Below, piece by piece: positions 33,666 to 44,779 of a stretch of DNA of 64,000 bases. The notes under the pieces are model-generated. The model had not been told where the DNA came from and ran no database searches. It saw nothing but the letters and a program-made list of their open reading frames with translations. This DNA is from Anthoceros angustus (Eukaryota; Streptophyta; Anthocerotopsida; Anthocerotales; Anthocerotaceae). Location of the stretch: NCBI GenBank assembly GCA_010909165.1, contig MU008168.1:1488001-1552000 (forward strand), in the 5' to 3' direction. Positions within the stretch are counted from its first letter, which is position 1. Each line of letters starts with the position of its first letter. The translations under genes and the position numbers were made by a program.

Positions 33666-34428
33666 TCAGGGGCAGAAGATGACGTTGTAGTTGGTGCCAT
33701 GGCCGCAGGTGAAGGTGGAGGTGGGGTCGTCGTGGCTGTGGCTGTAGGCCGTCGGGCAGGCGGCCTTGAACTCCTGGGTGCCGTCGGTGGGCCCGCTCCC
33801 GGTGCCGTCGGTGTTGATGCAAACCAGGGCCCCCGTGGGCAGGCTGAGCAGCTGGTTGTTGGAGGTGCAAAAGCCGGGGATGTCGGAGATGGTGCAGGAG
33901 GGCGCGCCGCAGCCGCTGTTGATGGGCTGGATCTCGAGCCCGATGGTGTACGCGTTCACGTTGCTGACATCGTAGTAGTCGGTGGGGCTGGAGATGTGGA
34001 ATTCCGCCAGATTGGCCAGGTTCCTGTCGTTGGCGGCGGCAGGGTTCCCCCCCGATGCCACGCACTGCCCGTGCACCGACGCCCACACCGCCGCCGACGG
34101 CCAGCTGCAGGCCGACCCGAAGTCCAGCGTCTGCGTCTGCCCCGCGTTCAGCTGGTACTGGGCGATGGGGTCCGCGGCCGACTGCGCGCATGTGGTCACC
34201 GGGTACGGGCAGTTGTTCACCACGTTCACGTAGCAACCTGATTTGCACCACGTCCAAGGCAGTCCAGTTAGAGCCAGCTACAGATCACCATGTCATGCCA
34301 AAGATCCACAGCATGTATGCATGCACTGCTGGTGCAAGCGTACCGTGCACGTCGATGATGAGGAAGCTGGCAGCCACCAGAGCCGTGATCCAGACAGCCC
34401 GCGCTGCATTGTAGGTGGTGGCAGCCAT
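33666..34428 (-). CDS. Thaumatin-like protein (secreted, small)
   Basis: I model two exons (34428-34344 and 34237-33666; intron with GT...AG ends), giving about 218 residues. Exon 1 encodes a signal peptide (MAATTYNAARAVWITALVAA, then SFLIID). Exon 2 begins CYVNVVNNCPYPV, the thaumatin start pattern, and ends TSTFTCGHGTNYNVIFCP, a close match to the family C-terminus. The mature part has 12 cysteines, between the 10 of small and 16 of large members, so one or two of the usual disulfides are missing. The family's acidic REDDD set is not obvious. Thaumatin-like proteins are secreted pathogenesis-related (PR-5) proteins, some with glucan binding or antifungal action. The splice joins GAC GTG CAC G to GT TGC in phase. 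Upstream in-frame Met codons (to 34677) are probably untranslated leader. Confidence 0.85.
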
Positions 34429-36790
34429 CTCGATGTTCAGAACTGATTCAGACCTCAGGCCGGAGGATTGCACGACTGGTGATGAACGGAGGCCTAGGAG
34501 GGAACTCACGAAAGACTGATGAGAGTGTGGCGATGCATCCGCCTTTTGTAGGCCTCTGTCGAATACTTGAGGGAGTGGAGGATATCGGACATTACCCATC
34601 ACTTGCAGTGTCCGTGTCAATCGGCCGGCCTGGAGAAAAACCCTGCAGTACTGAAAGGTTGCAACTCCACCTTCCACCCCACCACCTCAGGGACGTACGT
34701 CCAAGACGCCAAAAGACCAGGATGCCCTCTGGACTGTCGAAGTCGTTAACGGGTCGTTGGGTCGGGGGGGCCGGGTGAGGCCGCATGGACACCCATTCGC
34801 ACGAATTCCTTCTTCCTCACGTTTTCTGCTTTCGAGCTTTGTACCCAGCCAGGCCACACACAGCTGCAACAGGTCACATACTATAGTAGAATTCTAGTAT
34901 TTCAATGCCTCATCAGAAAGACATGGGCCGATTGAATTTCACACCATTGAATCTCATGACCATGTGAACCCCTGGCCAACAAGCAGCCTCGTGTCCTCAG
35001 CCGGTGCGCCATCCAGTATTCAATGCCTCAGAAGTCTCAGAAAGACAGCTCCCAACCCTTGGGTAGGTTGTAGGCAACGCGTCGCAAGAATTCATCCTAA
35101 AGTTTCTGGAAGGGCCGTCGTCTAGACTTGACGTGACTTGCAGTAGTGGAGCCCTAAGGTCTTAAGCTTGCTTCACCCTCACTACAATATTCTTCTGCAA
35201 GCTTTCGTTCTACGGTATGGATACGGATGTGAACCACACGGTGAAGTTTTGCCTGAAGGATGCTGTGCTGTTATGTAACACTCTGGACACTGAAATTTCT
35301 TTTCAGAGCAATTTCCCCCTTCGCTTTGGAGCCTGACCTCCATCTCCCTGACCTTGCCAATCATGCTTGTTAGCACGCGATTACCAACGTCCAACATGAA
35401 GCGGTGGGCGAGATGAGGCGGCAGCTGCGCATCATGGGCGGCATCGGCTGCTGCGGCAGCCTGAGGACCATCGTATCAATCCCGACGTAAAGCGTGGGAT
35501 GTATAGCGTGAGGGACGTGGAGGCAACGGCTCTGCTCCAGGGTTGGAGCACAATCCAGCGCTGGAACGCCTGGTGAAGGGATCCGGACGACGGAAGCCTG
35601 CAAAGCACGTGGTGCGACCCAGTCTTGGACGACGGAGGCCTGCAAAGCTCTTGGTGCGCAAGGGGATGCTGTCGGGGCGCAAAACCTAGCGGGCATCTCA
35701 CCCGTGAGCCTGCGCTGCGACACTCTTGGGGCTGGGGGATAGGAATGGATGATGCGGGAGCTATGGTGATTGCAGACGCTGTGGATGACCGGCACAAGAA
35801 TCCTGAGCAGGCCGCCATGGCTGCTGTTGCCTTCCAGGCTGCGGAAATATGGCCCAGTCGCCCGGTCCTTCCAGACTCAGCCCAAGTCCACGCATGTCCA
35901 GATAGTCCAATCTGCGACCCAGGCAACCGGTACACGCTTCTGTCGTCCCAAATCCTTTGAACCCGAACAAGCTCAGGTTTCCCAGCCCTGGGTTGTGCTC
36001 CTCTTCGTCCCTCACGCTGTACATTATACGCTCTTCCTCGGGATTGAGATAGATGGTCCTGAGGCTGCGGCAGTTGCCCGATGGCGGTCATGATCCGCAA
36101 GCGCAGCTGCCGCCTGGACTCCCCTAACGCTTCACGATCACCGTCCATGAAGTAGGTGCCCCAGGAATCCGTAGGAGGAGGTCCATGAAGTAGGTGCGTC
36201 AGGAATCCGTAGGAGGAGGATCAAGAGCTGACAGGCTCGGCGAGTGGGACTCGAGGCCATGGAGTAGCTCAACCATTGCGGCAAGAAGAACAAGAGTCGG
36301 CTCCGGCTCCGACTCCGGATCAGCCATCGCCCAAACCTTCAAGACAACGTCCTAGCTTAAGCCTCTCCGACCGAGCAAGCCAACAAGTCACTGGGCATTC
36401 AACAGGCAAGCGTAGCACAAGAGAGCGCAAGGCTTTGTGCCCATTTTACATCCAAATCCCTGCATTGCAAACCATGAACCCGGCCGGCCGAGGTCTGGCA
36501 ACGGATACAAGCTTCTTCTTGAATTCGGAGAACCAGCTGACTGTGTCGTGTCTGTAGCCATCCGCGGTAAAGGCACATTGTGGCATCGAATGGGCTTGTA
36601 GATGAGTTGGGAAGCGAGGAAGAACTACGGAACATGTTTCCCCGCCGATTGCTGCGGTAACGGGAGCCATACCTTTTGTATTGCCCATGTAGTGCTGGAC
36701 ACGGAATGTCCTGACATCCAGGCATCCCACTAGTATACCAGGCACTCTTCAAGCCTGCTCTACTTGTACAAGCCTGTAGAGGATAGTCCA
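34429..36790. other. Intergenic DNA with an inverted-repeat structure
   Basis: I find no supported gene. Open frames on both strands at 35370-36150 arise from an inverted repeat (separate entry), and those at 36276-36827 have no recognisable family. A directly repeated stretch (gacgacgga-gcctgcaaagc) lies at 35589-35655. Confidence 0.5.
35405..36125. repeat. Long imperfect inverted repeat (arms about 120-170 bp, 0.7 kb overall)
   Basis: The left arm (from about 35405: gcggcagctgcgc ... cctgaggaccatc ... agcgtgagggacg) is the reverse complement of the right arm (36012-36120: cgtccctcacgct ... gatggtcctgagg ... gcgcagctgccgc). Similarity continues inward (gagcacaa-ccag-gctgg). This could be a foldback or terminal-inverted-repeat DNA element, or an inverted duplication able to form hairpin RNA. 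I saw no clear target duplication. Confidence 0.65.
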
Positions 36791-36894
36791 CAATGAGGAT
36801 AGTGAGGCTGTCCACATGCAGTCTCAATCAATGGGCTGTCCACAATGAGGATAGTGAGGCTGTCCACATGCAGTCTCAATCAATGGGCTGTGGA
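36791..36894 (+). repeat. 52-bp tandem duplication over the NAD+ synthetase start
   Basis: The unit starting caatgaggatagtgaggctg occurs twice back to back and includes the start codon. Because 52 is not a multiple of three, the first ATG (36793) reads out of frame with the gene and stops soon. The second ATG (36845) opens the real frame. Confidence 0.9.
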
Positions 36895-39800
36895 CTTTGA
36901 TGGCAACTTGAGGCGCATCTTAGAGTCTCTGCAGCAGTCGAAGGACGCGGGTGCAACTTTTCGAACGGGGCCTGAGCTGGAAATTACCGGCTATGGCTGC
37001 GAGGACCACTTTTCGGAACCTGATAATCTTACGCACTCGTATGTTCATCGCCCTGTGCTTGCTAGATTTCATTGTTGTGAGAGCGGCACGGTGAGTTTTA
37101 ATGCACGGATTCTTCTGGAGGCAGACCATGTTTCAGGGCTTGCTGCCAGGTGGGAATGTCTGGGGACGATTCTGGCTTCGAACCTGACTTTCGGCATGGT
37201 GTGCGACATCGGCATGCCCGTTCAGCAAGGAGGGGTAAGGTATAATTGCAGGGTTGTCTGTCTTGATGGTCAAATTCTTCTCATCCGGCCTAAGCTTTTC
37301 TTGGCAAATGATGGGAACTATCGGGAGTTGCGATGGTTTTCTGCTTGGAAGCATCATAACAAGCTGGTAAACCTGCAACTTCCTGAAAGTATCACGAATT
37401 TGTATGGGCAAGCATCAGTGCCCTTTGGAGATGGATATCTGTCCTTCACCGACACGTAAGTTCTTCTATGCCTGTGGAGCTCCATGCTGGGGTTTCTGAC
37501 GAGCTTGTATTGAAATGCTGACTGCAAGGGTGCATGCTCGTGTCGCACCAGAACTCTGGCATCTGAAACATGCGAGGAGCTCTTCACGCCAGCTTCGCCA
37601 CACAGTACACTTGCGCTGAACGGAATTGATATCATCGCGAACGGAAGTGGGAGTCACCATCAGCTGCGAAAGCTCAACACAAGACTTGAGCTCATGCAAA
37701 GCGCAACCAGTAAAGCTGGTGGTATTTATTTGTACGCCAATCAGCAAGGGTGCGATGGTGGACGACTATACTATGGTGATTGATCCACATTCCCTGAATT
37801 CTTGTCATTGATGCACTAGCCTTCTTAAAGGATGCTTGTGGACAGCCTTCCGTTTGCCACTGACAAACGCTTTATACTTCAGTGGCCTTGCTTTTGACAC
37901 TACCTGCAAAATGGACCGAACAGATGGCTGTGCGTGTATCCTTGTCAATGGAGATGTGGTTGCTCAGGGCTCCCAATTCTCTCTGAACGATGTTGAAGTT
38001 GTGACAGCTTCTGTTGACCTGGATGTGGTACGGTTTCCAACGTGAACCTTTCATTGATTGCCTTTTGCTGTACATTGCATGATATATTTCTGCTGTCCTA
38101 GCTATGTACCACGTAGACGTTTGACTTTGTGGCTTGCAGGTGGCAAGTTACAGGGGAGCTGTGAGCAGTCTGAGAGAGCAGGCAAGCCAGGAAGCTCCTA
38201 AACCTTCTGTGAAGGTGGACTTTCGGCTATCAGACGCTGTCTTTGACCTGACGAGTTTTCCATCACTGCCAATTGCGGTAAGGCCCTTCCCCAGCTTGTG
38301 GAGTGATGGGAAGATGATAGCAAACTCAAGTTGCGTGATTTCATGGGCAATGGAATTTTCGGACAACAGGTGAGGTACCATCTTCCCCAGGAAGAGATTG
38401 CTCTCGGACCTGCATGTTGGCTGTGGGACTACCTTCGTAGAAGTGGTGGAAGTGGCTTTCTCCTTCCACTTTCTGGTGGTGCAGATAGTTCAAGTGTGGC
38501 GGCGCTAGTGGGAAGCATGTGTCAGCTTGTCCTGAAAGGTCCTTGCTTTATGAACTTGTGCTAACCTGTGCATGTCTCCTATCTGGTCCTGTCTTTCATT
38601 CTTTGGACTGCTCACACTTTCGTTCTCATTTTCCAGCTGTGAAGGAGGGGAATGAACAGGTACTGGCAGATGCTGTACGCATTGGGAACTATGAGAAAGG
38701 GATGGTACCTGTCAATCCCTGTGAATTTGCCAATCGGGTGCTGCATACTGTGTACATGGGAACTGATAACAGGTGCTAACATCCTAGTCTCACTTGTTTC
38801 CCAGCATATGTAGCTTAGGTTCTCTGTTTCCGTCGGCTTTGTTTCTAACTTAAATCAACCATCTGCAGCTCTGAAGGCACACAAGATCGGGCTAAAAGAT
38901 TAGCAGAAGAAATTGGAGCATCTCACTTAGATGTGAAAATTGATGTTATTTTGTCAGCCATGCTTTCCTTGTTTCAGACAATGACAGGGAAAACTCCAAA
39001 GTACAAGGTAAAGGCTAATCGCTGAACTTGAACTTTGTCACCTTCTTGAGCCCATGTATCTCCATCAGGCTCAAACACATAGCTGAAACATGGTTTTTTG
39101 TTGTAGGTCAATGGCGGAACAAATTCAGAGAATCTCGCGCTGCAAAGCCTCCAGGCTCGTATTCGTATGGTTCTTTGCTTATCTGCTAGCATCACTACTA
39201 CCGTGGGTGCGTAGCAGACCAGGGTTTCTCCTTGTTTTGGGCAGTGCAAATGTGGATGAAGGACTTCGAGGATATCTGACAAAGGTAGGAGTTGCTCTTC
39301 TTTGTTGTTACCTTTCGCAGTGCTAAGGGAGGGAAGCGTCTTGATTGTTGTTCACTTTTGCAGTATGACAACAGTTCTGCCGGCATCAATCCTATAGGAG
39401 GCATCAGCAAGCTGGATATCCGCACTTTTCTAAGATGGGGAGCTGAATATTTAGGCTATTCAACTCTGGCTGAAATAGAGTCCGCTCCACCCACAGCAGA
39501 GCTGGAGCCTATTCGAGAAAATTATACCCAGGTGAACTGCTGAGAATGCATTGTCACTGCACCGGCATTAGGGAAGCATGCTCATGCCTTTGTTGCAGAC
39601 AGATGAAGCCGACATGGGCATGACATATGAGGAGCTTTCAATGTATGGTCGCCTTCGGAAAGCCTTCCGCTGCGGTCCTGTCTCCATGTTTCAGGTCAGA
39701 TCTCGCTGATTGAAGTCTGGCTTGACAATGTGCTGTATTGTGCTGGGCATGCACAGCCTGTACTTTTTCCTCCACACACATCTTGGCTGTGTTTGCAGCA

Positions 39801-40775
39801 CCTCTGCCATCGTTGGCAAGGTCGCCTTACCCCAGCTGAAGTTGCTACAAAGGTGAAAGACTTTTTCAAATACTACTCCATGAACCGCCACAAGATGACA
39901 ACTTTGGCACCCTCCTACCATGCAGAGGTGAGAGACTCTTGATGTTGGTGCGTTCTAGTCCAGTATTGCTGGTAATTTTGACAATCTTATGGTCGAGTCG
40001 CTAGTGACTGAAGGGAACAATTTTGAAATCTTATGTGTTCGAATGTTTTCTTTTCTTGTGGTATGCACTAATTTCTTGTTGCTACCAGAGCTACTCGCCG
40101 GAGGACAACCGTTTTGACTTGCGACAGTTCCTATATAACACGCGCTGGCCTTGGCAATTCAAGCGCATAGACGAGATTGTGCAGCTAGGTGAGCAAACCA
40201 ATCGGTGTGACAGAGATCGAGCAAAACCTGGTCATTTGACAAGTGCAGAGTTATCTGAGGCTCATGCAGCTGTGGCTTCGGAGTCCCGGCTGCAGATTCC
40301 GGCAACCCACATTCTGCAAGCGCAACATGATATGGTGACTAGTAGCAAAGATCTATCCAGCTTAACATCTGACATCTGGAAGCATTCACTGACTTGCAGG
40401 CAAAATGTTTTAAGTAGTAAATGTCTTTACCCAGAACCCTCGTGTCAGAAGTGCGAGAGCTCCTTGTTGTTTAGATGTATATATAGATACAAGGTTGTAG
40501 AGAGAGTTCCTTGGGGTTTGGCTTTTGCCTTCCTTGAGCATTCCGTAATGGCCTTCCGTCGTTCGAAGCTCAAGGACGAAGAGAGGGATCTCTTCCTCTG
40601 TATGTGTTGCAACAAAACGCGTCATCCGAATATCACGTCCAACGTTCCAACTCTGCCCTCCAAGACCTCTTCAAAGCACAGCTGCTCGGCGAAAGCTCAG
40701 AGATCTCCAGCGGCTCATAGCGAAAGCTCTCGGTACCTACTCTTTTCTTGGTTACCCCGACCTCGCTCCTGCTGA
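36845..40775 (+). CDS. Glutamine-dependent NAD+ synthetase, frameshifted in exon 9
   Basis: The enzyme makes NAD+ from nicotinic acid adenine dinucleotide, ATP and glutamine. Exons by family alignment: 36845-37038, 37150-37455, 37552-37775, 37924-38027, 38140-38277, 38370-38538, 38637-38772, 38869-39007, 39107-39284, 39364-39531, 39599-39694, 39799-39927, and from 40089. All introns are GT-AG and in phase. The N-terminal amidase domain shows [33 protein letters not shown] and the nucleophile context TCEELF. The synthetase P-loop [11 protein letters not shown] is at about residues 354-364, and EGLRGYLTK and [16 protein letters not shown] follow. Exon 9 has one extra T in TTT at 39174-39176: without it the exon is exactly 59 codons. 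The last exon reads on to 40775, longer than usual; a donor at 40189 joined to an acceptor before 40400 would end the protein after four more codons. The start was chosen as the second ATG of the duplication. It may be a recent pseudogene or carry a sequencing error. Confidence 0.85.
39174..39176 (+). other. Single-base insertion in NAD+ synthetase exon 9
   Basis: Codons read CGT ATG GTT CTT, then TTT-run slippage. Removing one T restores [16 protein letters not shown], which matches the family, and makes the exon divisible by three. With the extra T a stop follows within about 15 codons. Confidence 0.8.
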
Positions 40776-41091
40776 TCTAAGTCATTGTAGATGCACAAAA
40801 ACTCATGTCTGGCTCCTGGCAAGTTCCCAGAGAAAGCGTGCATCCGATCCCACACTGCTCGCAGTAGAGCAAGTTGTGGAGTGCACAAGAGCAGGCAAGG
40901 TGCATCACCTACATGGTACAGACTACAGACCTCCAATTCGTTACAGTGCTTGTGTACAGGGGGAGATTCATTCGAGTCTGGTAAACTCTCCTCTGGTGCG
41001 AGGCGGATCAATTTTAGCGACCCGTGTCCTCCCCCGGCCTCCCCGGCAAGAGCGAAAGTAATATTCAGCACTGGCTAGTTCTTCATTTGTC
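40776..41091. other. Short intergenic between convergent genes
   Basis: This stretch lies between NAD+ synthetase (plus) and a PPR gene (minus). Nothing beyond probable 3' untranslated sequence is seen. Confidence 0.5.
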
Positions 41092-43476
41092 TCACGGTCG
41101 TCCCTTACAACTGCAACAACCATTTGCGAATCGATGCACACGGTACCCATCCCTTACCACGATGTGTCTCTGTTCAAGCCTTGACATGATCTGCGTGGAG
41201 CTGTGGCAGTCACTGCACATGCGTAGATTCTTTGTTACCACCAGAGGTGTCCCACTCGGAGTGTTCAACAGACCAAACGCCAGAGCTAGCTTCTCAGCAT
41301 GCCCGCAAAGCACATCTTCCTTTTCCTTCTCACCCAGTGGCTTCAACACCAGCTTTGTGTGAGGTACGTGGCCCCCTTCCTGCTTCAGACGTGCATTCGT
41401 GCTCTCTACCTTGAGCGCAATATCCTCTCTCCTTTCTCCCACCAGAAATCTATGTACCTGCTCATTCACCTCAATGGTCGCTACTGCTGGTTTCTTGTTA
41501 GCTCCTGCCACCCTTCTCCGTGTCTCAATCCTGTCTACATCGGTCCACCTCCCTGCATCTGCGTAGGCATTGGCCATGAGCACGTATGCGGGCGCATCCT
41601 GGGGGGCCAGCTTAACAATGCTTTCAAAACACCACATCGCCCTCTCTATATCCCCGTGGTTTTTGCAGGCATTCAACAAAGACCTCAATCCCACAACATC
41701 ACTTTGGCCCTCACATAACAGTAGCATTTTCTCTGCCTCCTCCAAATGGCCTGCACGCCCAAGAAGATCAATCATGCACGTGTAATGCTCGATAGTAGGT
41801 TTGATGCCATGCTGTTCAGCCATGGAATCAAAGTGCTTGCGACCCTCGTGGACTAGTCCCTCATGACTGCATGCTGCTAGAAGGCAACTAAAAGTAGCAC
41901 TATCAGGCTGAACACCGGCAACTAACATCTCCTCAAAACAAGCTAGTGCTCTCCGACCATCATCACAAGTGCCATACCCAGATATCAGGGCATTCCATGA
42001 CACCACACTCTTTGTGTTCATGCTGGCAAAAACCTGGCGTGCCTCTTCCAATTCACCACATTTTGCATACATGTCCACCAGACAGTTGCCCAACACTATG
42101 TTATCCAGCAGTCCTCTTTCCACAATCTGTGAGTGCAGCTGCCTGCCCTTCTGTAAGGCACCAGTGCTTCCACAGGCCTTCAGAAGGCAAGTAAAAGTAA
42201 CATGGTTAGCCAAATTGAGGCCGTCTCGCTGCATTTGTCCATACAAAACAAGCGATTCTTGGCCAAGTCCATGCTGTGCATACCCGGCAATCAGGGCATT
42301 CCATGACACCACATCCTTCGTGGCCATGCTGTCAAAAACCAGGCGTGCATCTTTCAGTTCACCACATTTTGCATACCCAGCTATCAGGGTATTCCATGTC
42401 ACCACATTCTTTGTGGCCATGTTGTCAAAAACCAGGCGTGCATCTTGCAGTTCACCACATTTTGCATACATGTCCACCAGGCTGGCGCCAACAAAAGAGT
42501 CAGTGGGAATGCCACTCCGCACCACATCACAGTGCACTTTTCTGCCAGATTCCAAGTCAGCGGCAAATGCACAAGCTTGAAGGGCAGCTACAAAGACGTG
42601 AGCATCCGCCTTCACTCCTGACGTACGCATCTCATGGTACAGTTGTACTGCCTCATTCGGTTTTCCATGTTTAGTATGTGCAGAGATGATGGAAGACCAC
42701 GTGAAAACATCTGGTTTGCCTACCCTGGTGAACACATCCATGGCCTCCTCTAACCTGCCCCCACTGGCATACATGCGCAAGATATGGTTCCCCACGTATG
42801 CAATTGCCTCGTACCCAAGCTTGACAATGAGCTCATGAACTCGTCGCCCCACAACCAAATCCTTCTTAGCTGTACACAGTTTCAGCACAGTGCAAAACAG
42901 AGACCGAGGAATAGCAGAGTCTGTTTGCGCCAGAGATTCTAGGGCTACAACGGCCTCAGAAAGCTTCCCCTGCTCACACAACATGCTCACGGTTCCAGCC
43001 ATTACCACGCCCATTTCCGATCCTGCACGCCTGCCAGGTTCAGGCTTATCCGGGGAGCTCGATTTCGGAGGAGAGGATCCATGACCTATCTTCAAATCCA
43101 AGGAAACGAGCTGCTCATCAACCCAAGCTGGCTTAAACATGTCGTTTAACCACAGGACCTCGCCGGACCCCTTACGTCGGAAGTCAGGAGAACGGATGCT
43201 CTTCTGATCTCGCCTGTAGTCCCACCACATGGTAGGGTCCAGAAAAAACTGCTTCCACAAGTACTCCTGCTCCTGGCAACGGCCATCGCTGGAAAATCCC
43301 TCCGCACCCACACATGTTCTCGGGAGTGCTGGGCTCCTTACACTGCTGCACCTGGAGGCTTTGCTTGCCAGGGTTTGACTCCCTAAGATGAGGTGAGCGG
43401 GAGCTCCTCGTAGAATCCCTGCACACACAGCCATTTGTTGGGTCCACAACGGGTCCGGTTGCCATACTGTGGCCAT
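41092..43476 (-). CDS. PPR-E-DYW protein with KP/GRP-type DYW domain
   Basis: An uninterrupted 794-residue protein begins MATVWQPDPLWTQQ. Near residues 70-120 is FFLDPTMWWDYRR...SPDFRRKGSGEVLWL, like the W/PDF motif of plant organellar ssDNA-binding (OSB) proteins. Pentatricopeptide repeats of the PLS type follow ([26 protein letters not shown]). After the E region, the DYW-like domain spans about 658-794: NKKPAVATIEV replaces the PG box, the deaminase HAE is at about 726, the zinc ligands CSDCH follow, and the end is CCSCKGRP. Family knowledge: DYW domains are cytidine deaminases that edit organellar RNA; the KP/GRP variant is linked to U-to-C editing (recalled, not checked). It lacks introns and lies in tandem with 43898-48203 and 48574-50967. 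Mitochondrial or plastid location is inferred. Confidence 0.9.
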   Translation of the reverse strand: MATVWQPDPLWTQQMAVCAGILRGAPAHLILGSQTLASKASRCSSVRSPALPRTCVGAEGFSSDGRCQEQEYLWKQFFLDPTMWWDYRRDQKSIRSPDFRRKGSGEVLWLNDMFKPAWVDEQLVSLDLKIGHGSSPPKSSSPDKPEPGRRAGSEMGVVMAGTVSMLCEQGKLSEAVVALESLAQTDSAIPRSLFCTVLKLCTAKKDLVVGRRVHELIVKLGYEAIAYVGNHILRMYASGGRLEEAMDVFTRVGKPDVFTWSSIISAHTKHGKPNEAVQLYHEMRTSGVKADAHVFVAALQACAFAADLESGRKVHCDVVRSGIPTDSFVGASLVDMYAKCGELQDARLVFDNMATKNVVTWNTLIAGYAKCGELKDARLVFDSMATKDVVSWNALIAGYAQHGLGQESLVLYGQMQRDGLNLANHVTFTCLLKACGSTGALQKGRQLHSQIVERGLLDNIVLGNCLVDMYAKCGELEEARQVFASMNTKSVVSWNALISGYGTCDDGRRALACFEEMLVAGVQPDSATFSCLLAACSHEGLVHEGRKHFDSMAEQHGIKPTIEHYTCMIDLLGRAGHLEEAEKMLLLCEGQSDVVGLRSLLNACKNHGDIERAMWCFESIVKLAPQDAPAYVLMANAYADAGRWTDVDRIETRRRVAGANKKPAVATIEVNEQVHRFLVGERREDIALKVESTNARLKQEGGHVPHTKLVLKPLGEKEKEDVLCGHAEKLALAFGLLNTPSGTPLVVTKNLRMCSDCHSSTQIMSRLEQRHIVVRDGYRVHRFANGCCSCKGRP

Positions 43477-43897
43477 CGTTCAGGACCGCTGTCGGAAGAT
43501 GACTCTAACAACAGACCATGGCAGGATTCCCAGCTACCATGCATTACCAAAACACCGTGAAGGATAGTGGAGACGCCGTCGTAAGCACCATTGGGTACGT
43601 GGATAAAACAACACCTGGTGGTATCAAAGCTCTTGCAAACTAACTGAAACGTCGAGCATTCTTCGTTAGAACACTCTTAACAGTACAATTTCTTCATTCC
43701 ACATCGCGAGAAATGCATTGGACTCTGAATAACTATGTTGCGGTGAGAGGTGGATCAGTGGCAGCAATTCATGTCCGTGTGTCTCGGTTTGGACAGGGAT
43801 GGAGCCGTTAACCATTTACGTTCACCCCCATAAAGATACCAATACATGCCCATTCTCTGGGCTACACGCTTGAGCACACGCCATTTCTTAATCATTC
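43477..43897. other. Intergenic between PPR copies
   Basis: The stretch between the start of one PPR gene and the end of the next, both on the minus strand, presumably contains the promoter of the former. I see no other feature. Confidence 0.5.
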
Positions 43898-44779
43898 TCA
43901 CGGTCGACCCTTACAACTGCAACAACCATTTGCGAATCGATGCACACGGTATCCATCCCTTACAACAATGTCTCTCTGTTCAAGCCTTGACATGATCTCA
44001 GTGGAAGTGTGGCAGTCACTGCACATGCGTAGATTCTTTGTTACCACCAGAGGTGTCCCACTCGGAGTGTTCAACAGACCAAACGCCAGAGCTAGCTTCT
44101 CAGCATGCCCACAAAGCACATCTTCCTTTTCCTTCTCACCCAGTGGCTTCAACACCAACTGTGTGTGAGGTGCGTGGCCTCCTTCCTGCTTCAGACGTGC
44201 ATTCGTGCTCTCGATCGTGAGCGCAATATCCTCTCTCCTTTCTCCCACCAAAAATCTATGTACCTCCGCATTCACCTCAATGGTCGCCACTGCAGGTTTC
44301 TTGTTAGCTCCTACTACCCTTCTCTTTGTTTCTATCCTGTCTACATCGGTCCACCTACCTGCATCTGCATAGGCGTTGGCCATCAGCACATATGCAGGCG
44401 CATCCTGGGGGGCCAGCCTAACAATGCTTTCAAAACACCACATCGCCCTCTCTATATCCCCGTGGCTTTTGCAGGCATTCAACAAAGTCGTCAATCCCAC
44501 AACATCGGATTGGCCCTCACATGACCATAGCATATTCTCTGCCTCGTCTAAATGGCCTGCACGCCCAAGAAGATCAATCATGCAGGTGTAATGCTCAATA
44601 GTAGGTTTGATGCCATGCTGTTCAGCCATGGAATCAAAGAGCTTGCGACCCTCGTGGACTAGCCCCTCATGACTGCATGCTACTAGAAGGCAACTAAACG
44701 TAGAACCATCAGGCAGAATACCGGCAACTAACATCTCATCAAAACAAGCTAGTGCCTTGACCATCATCACAAGTACCAT
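43898..44779 (-). pseudogene. PPR-DYW C-terminal half (KP/GRP type), part of a disrupted locus
   Basis: An open frame of 293 codons encodes the last PPR motifs, the E region (LVACSHEGLVHEGRKLF, CMIDLLGRAGHLDEAE) and a complete DYW-like domain with NKKPAVATIEV, HAEK, CSDCH and a GRP end. It is nearly identical to the ends of the neighbouring intact genes. Upstream (44780-46960) the frame is broken many times, so this half is probably not translated from a normal start. Confidence 0.75.

Noticed and set aside
33556-34257. Alternative open frames (minus 233 codons, plus 180 codons) over the thaumatin-like gene
   Set aside because: They are Arg/Gly/Pro/His-rich shadows. The true frame has the family's start and end motifs and a signal peptide exon.
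36276-36827. Possible transposase-like frames before the NAD+ synthetase gene
   Set aside because: Neither strand shows a recognisable catalytic motif, and composition alone could explain the open frames.
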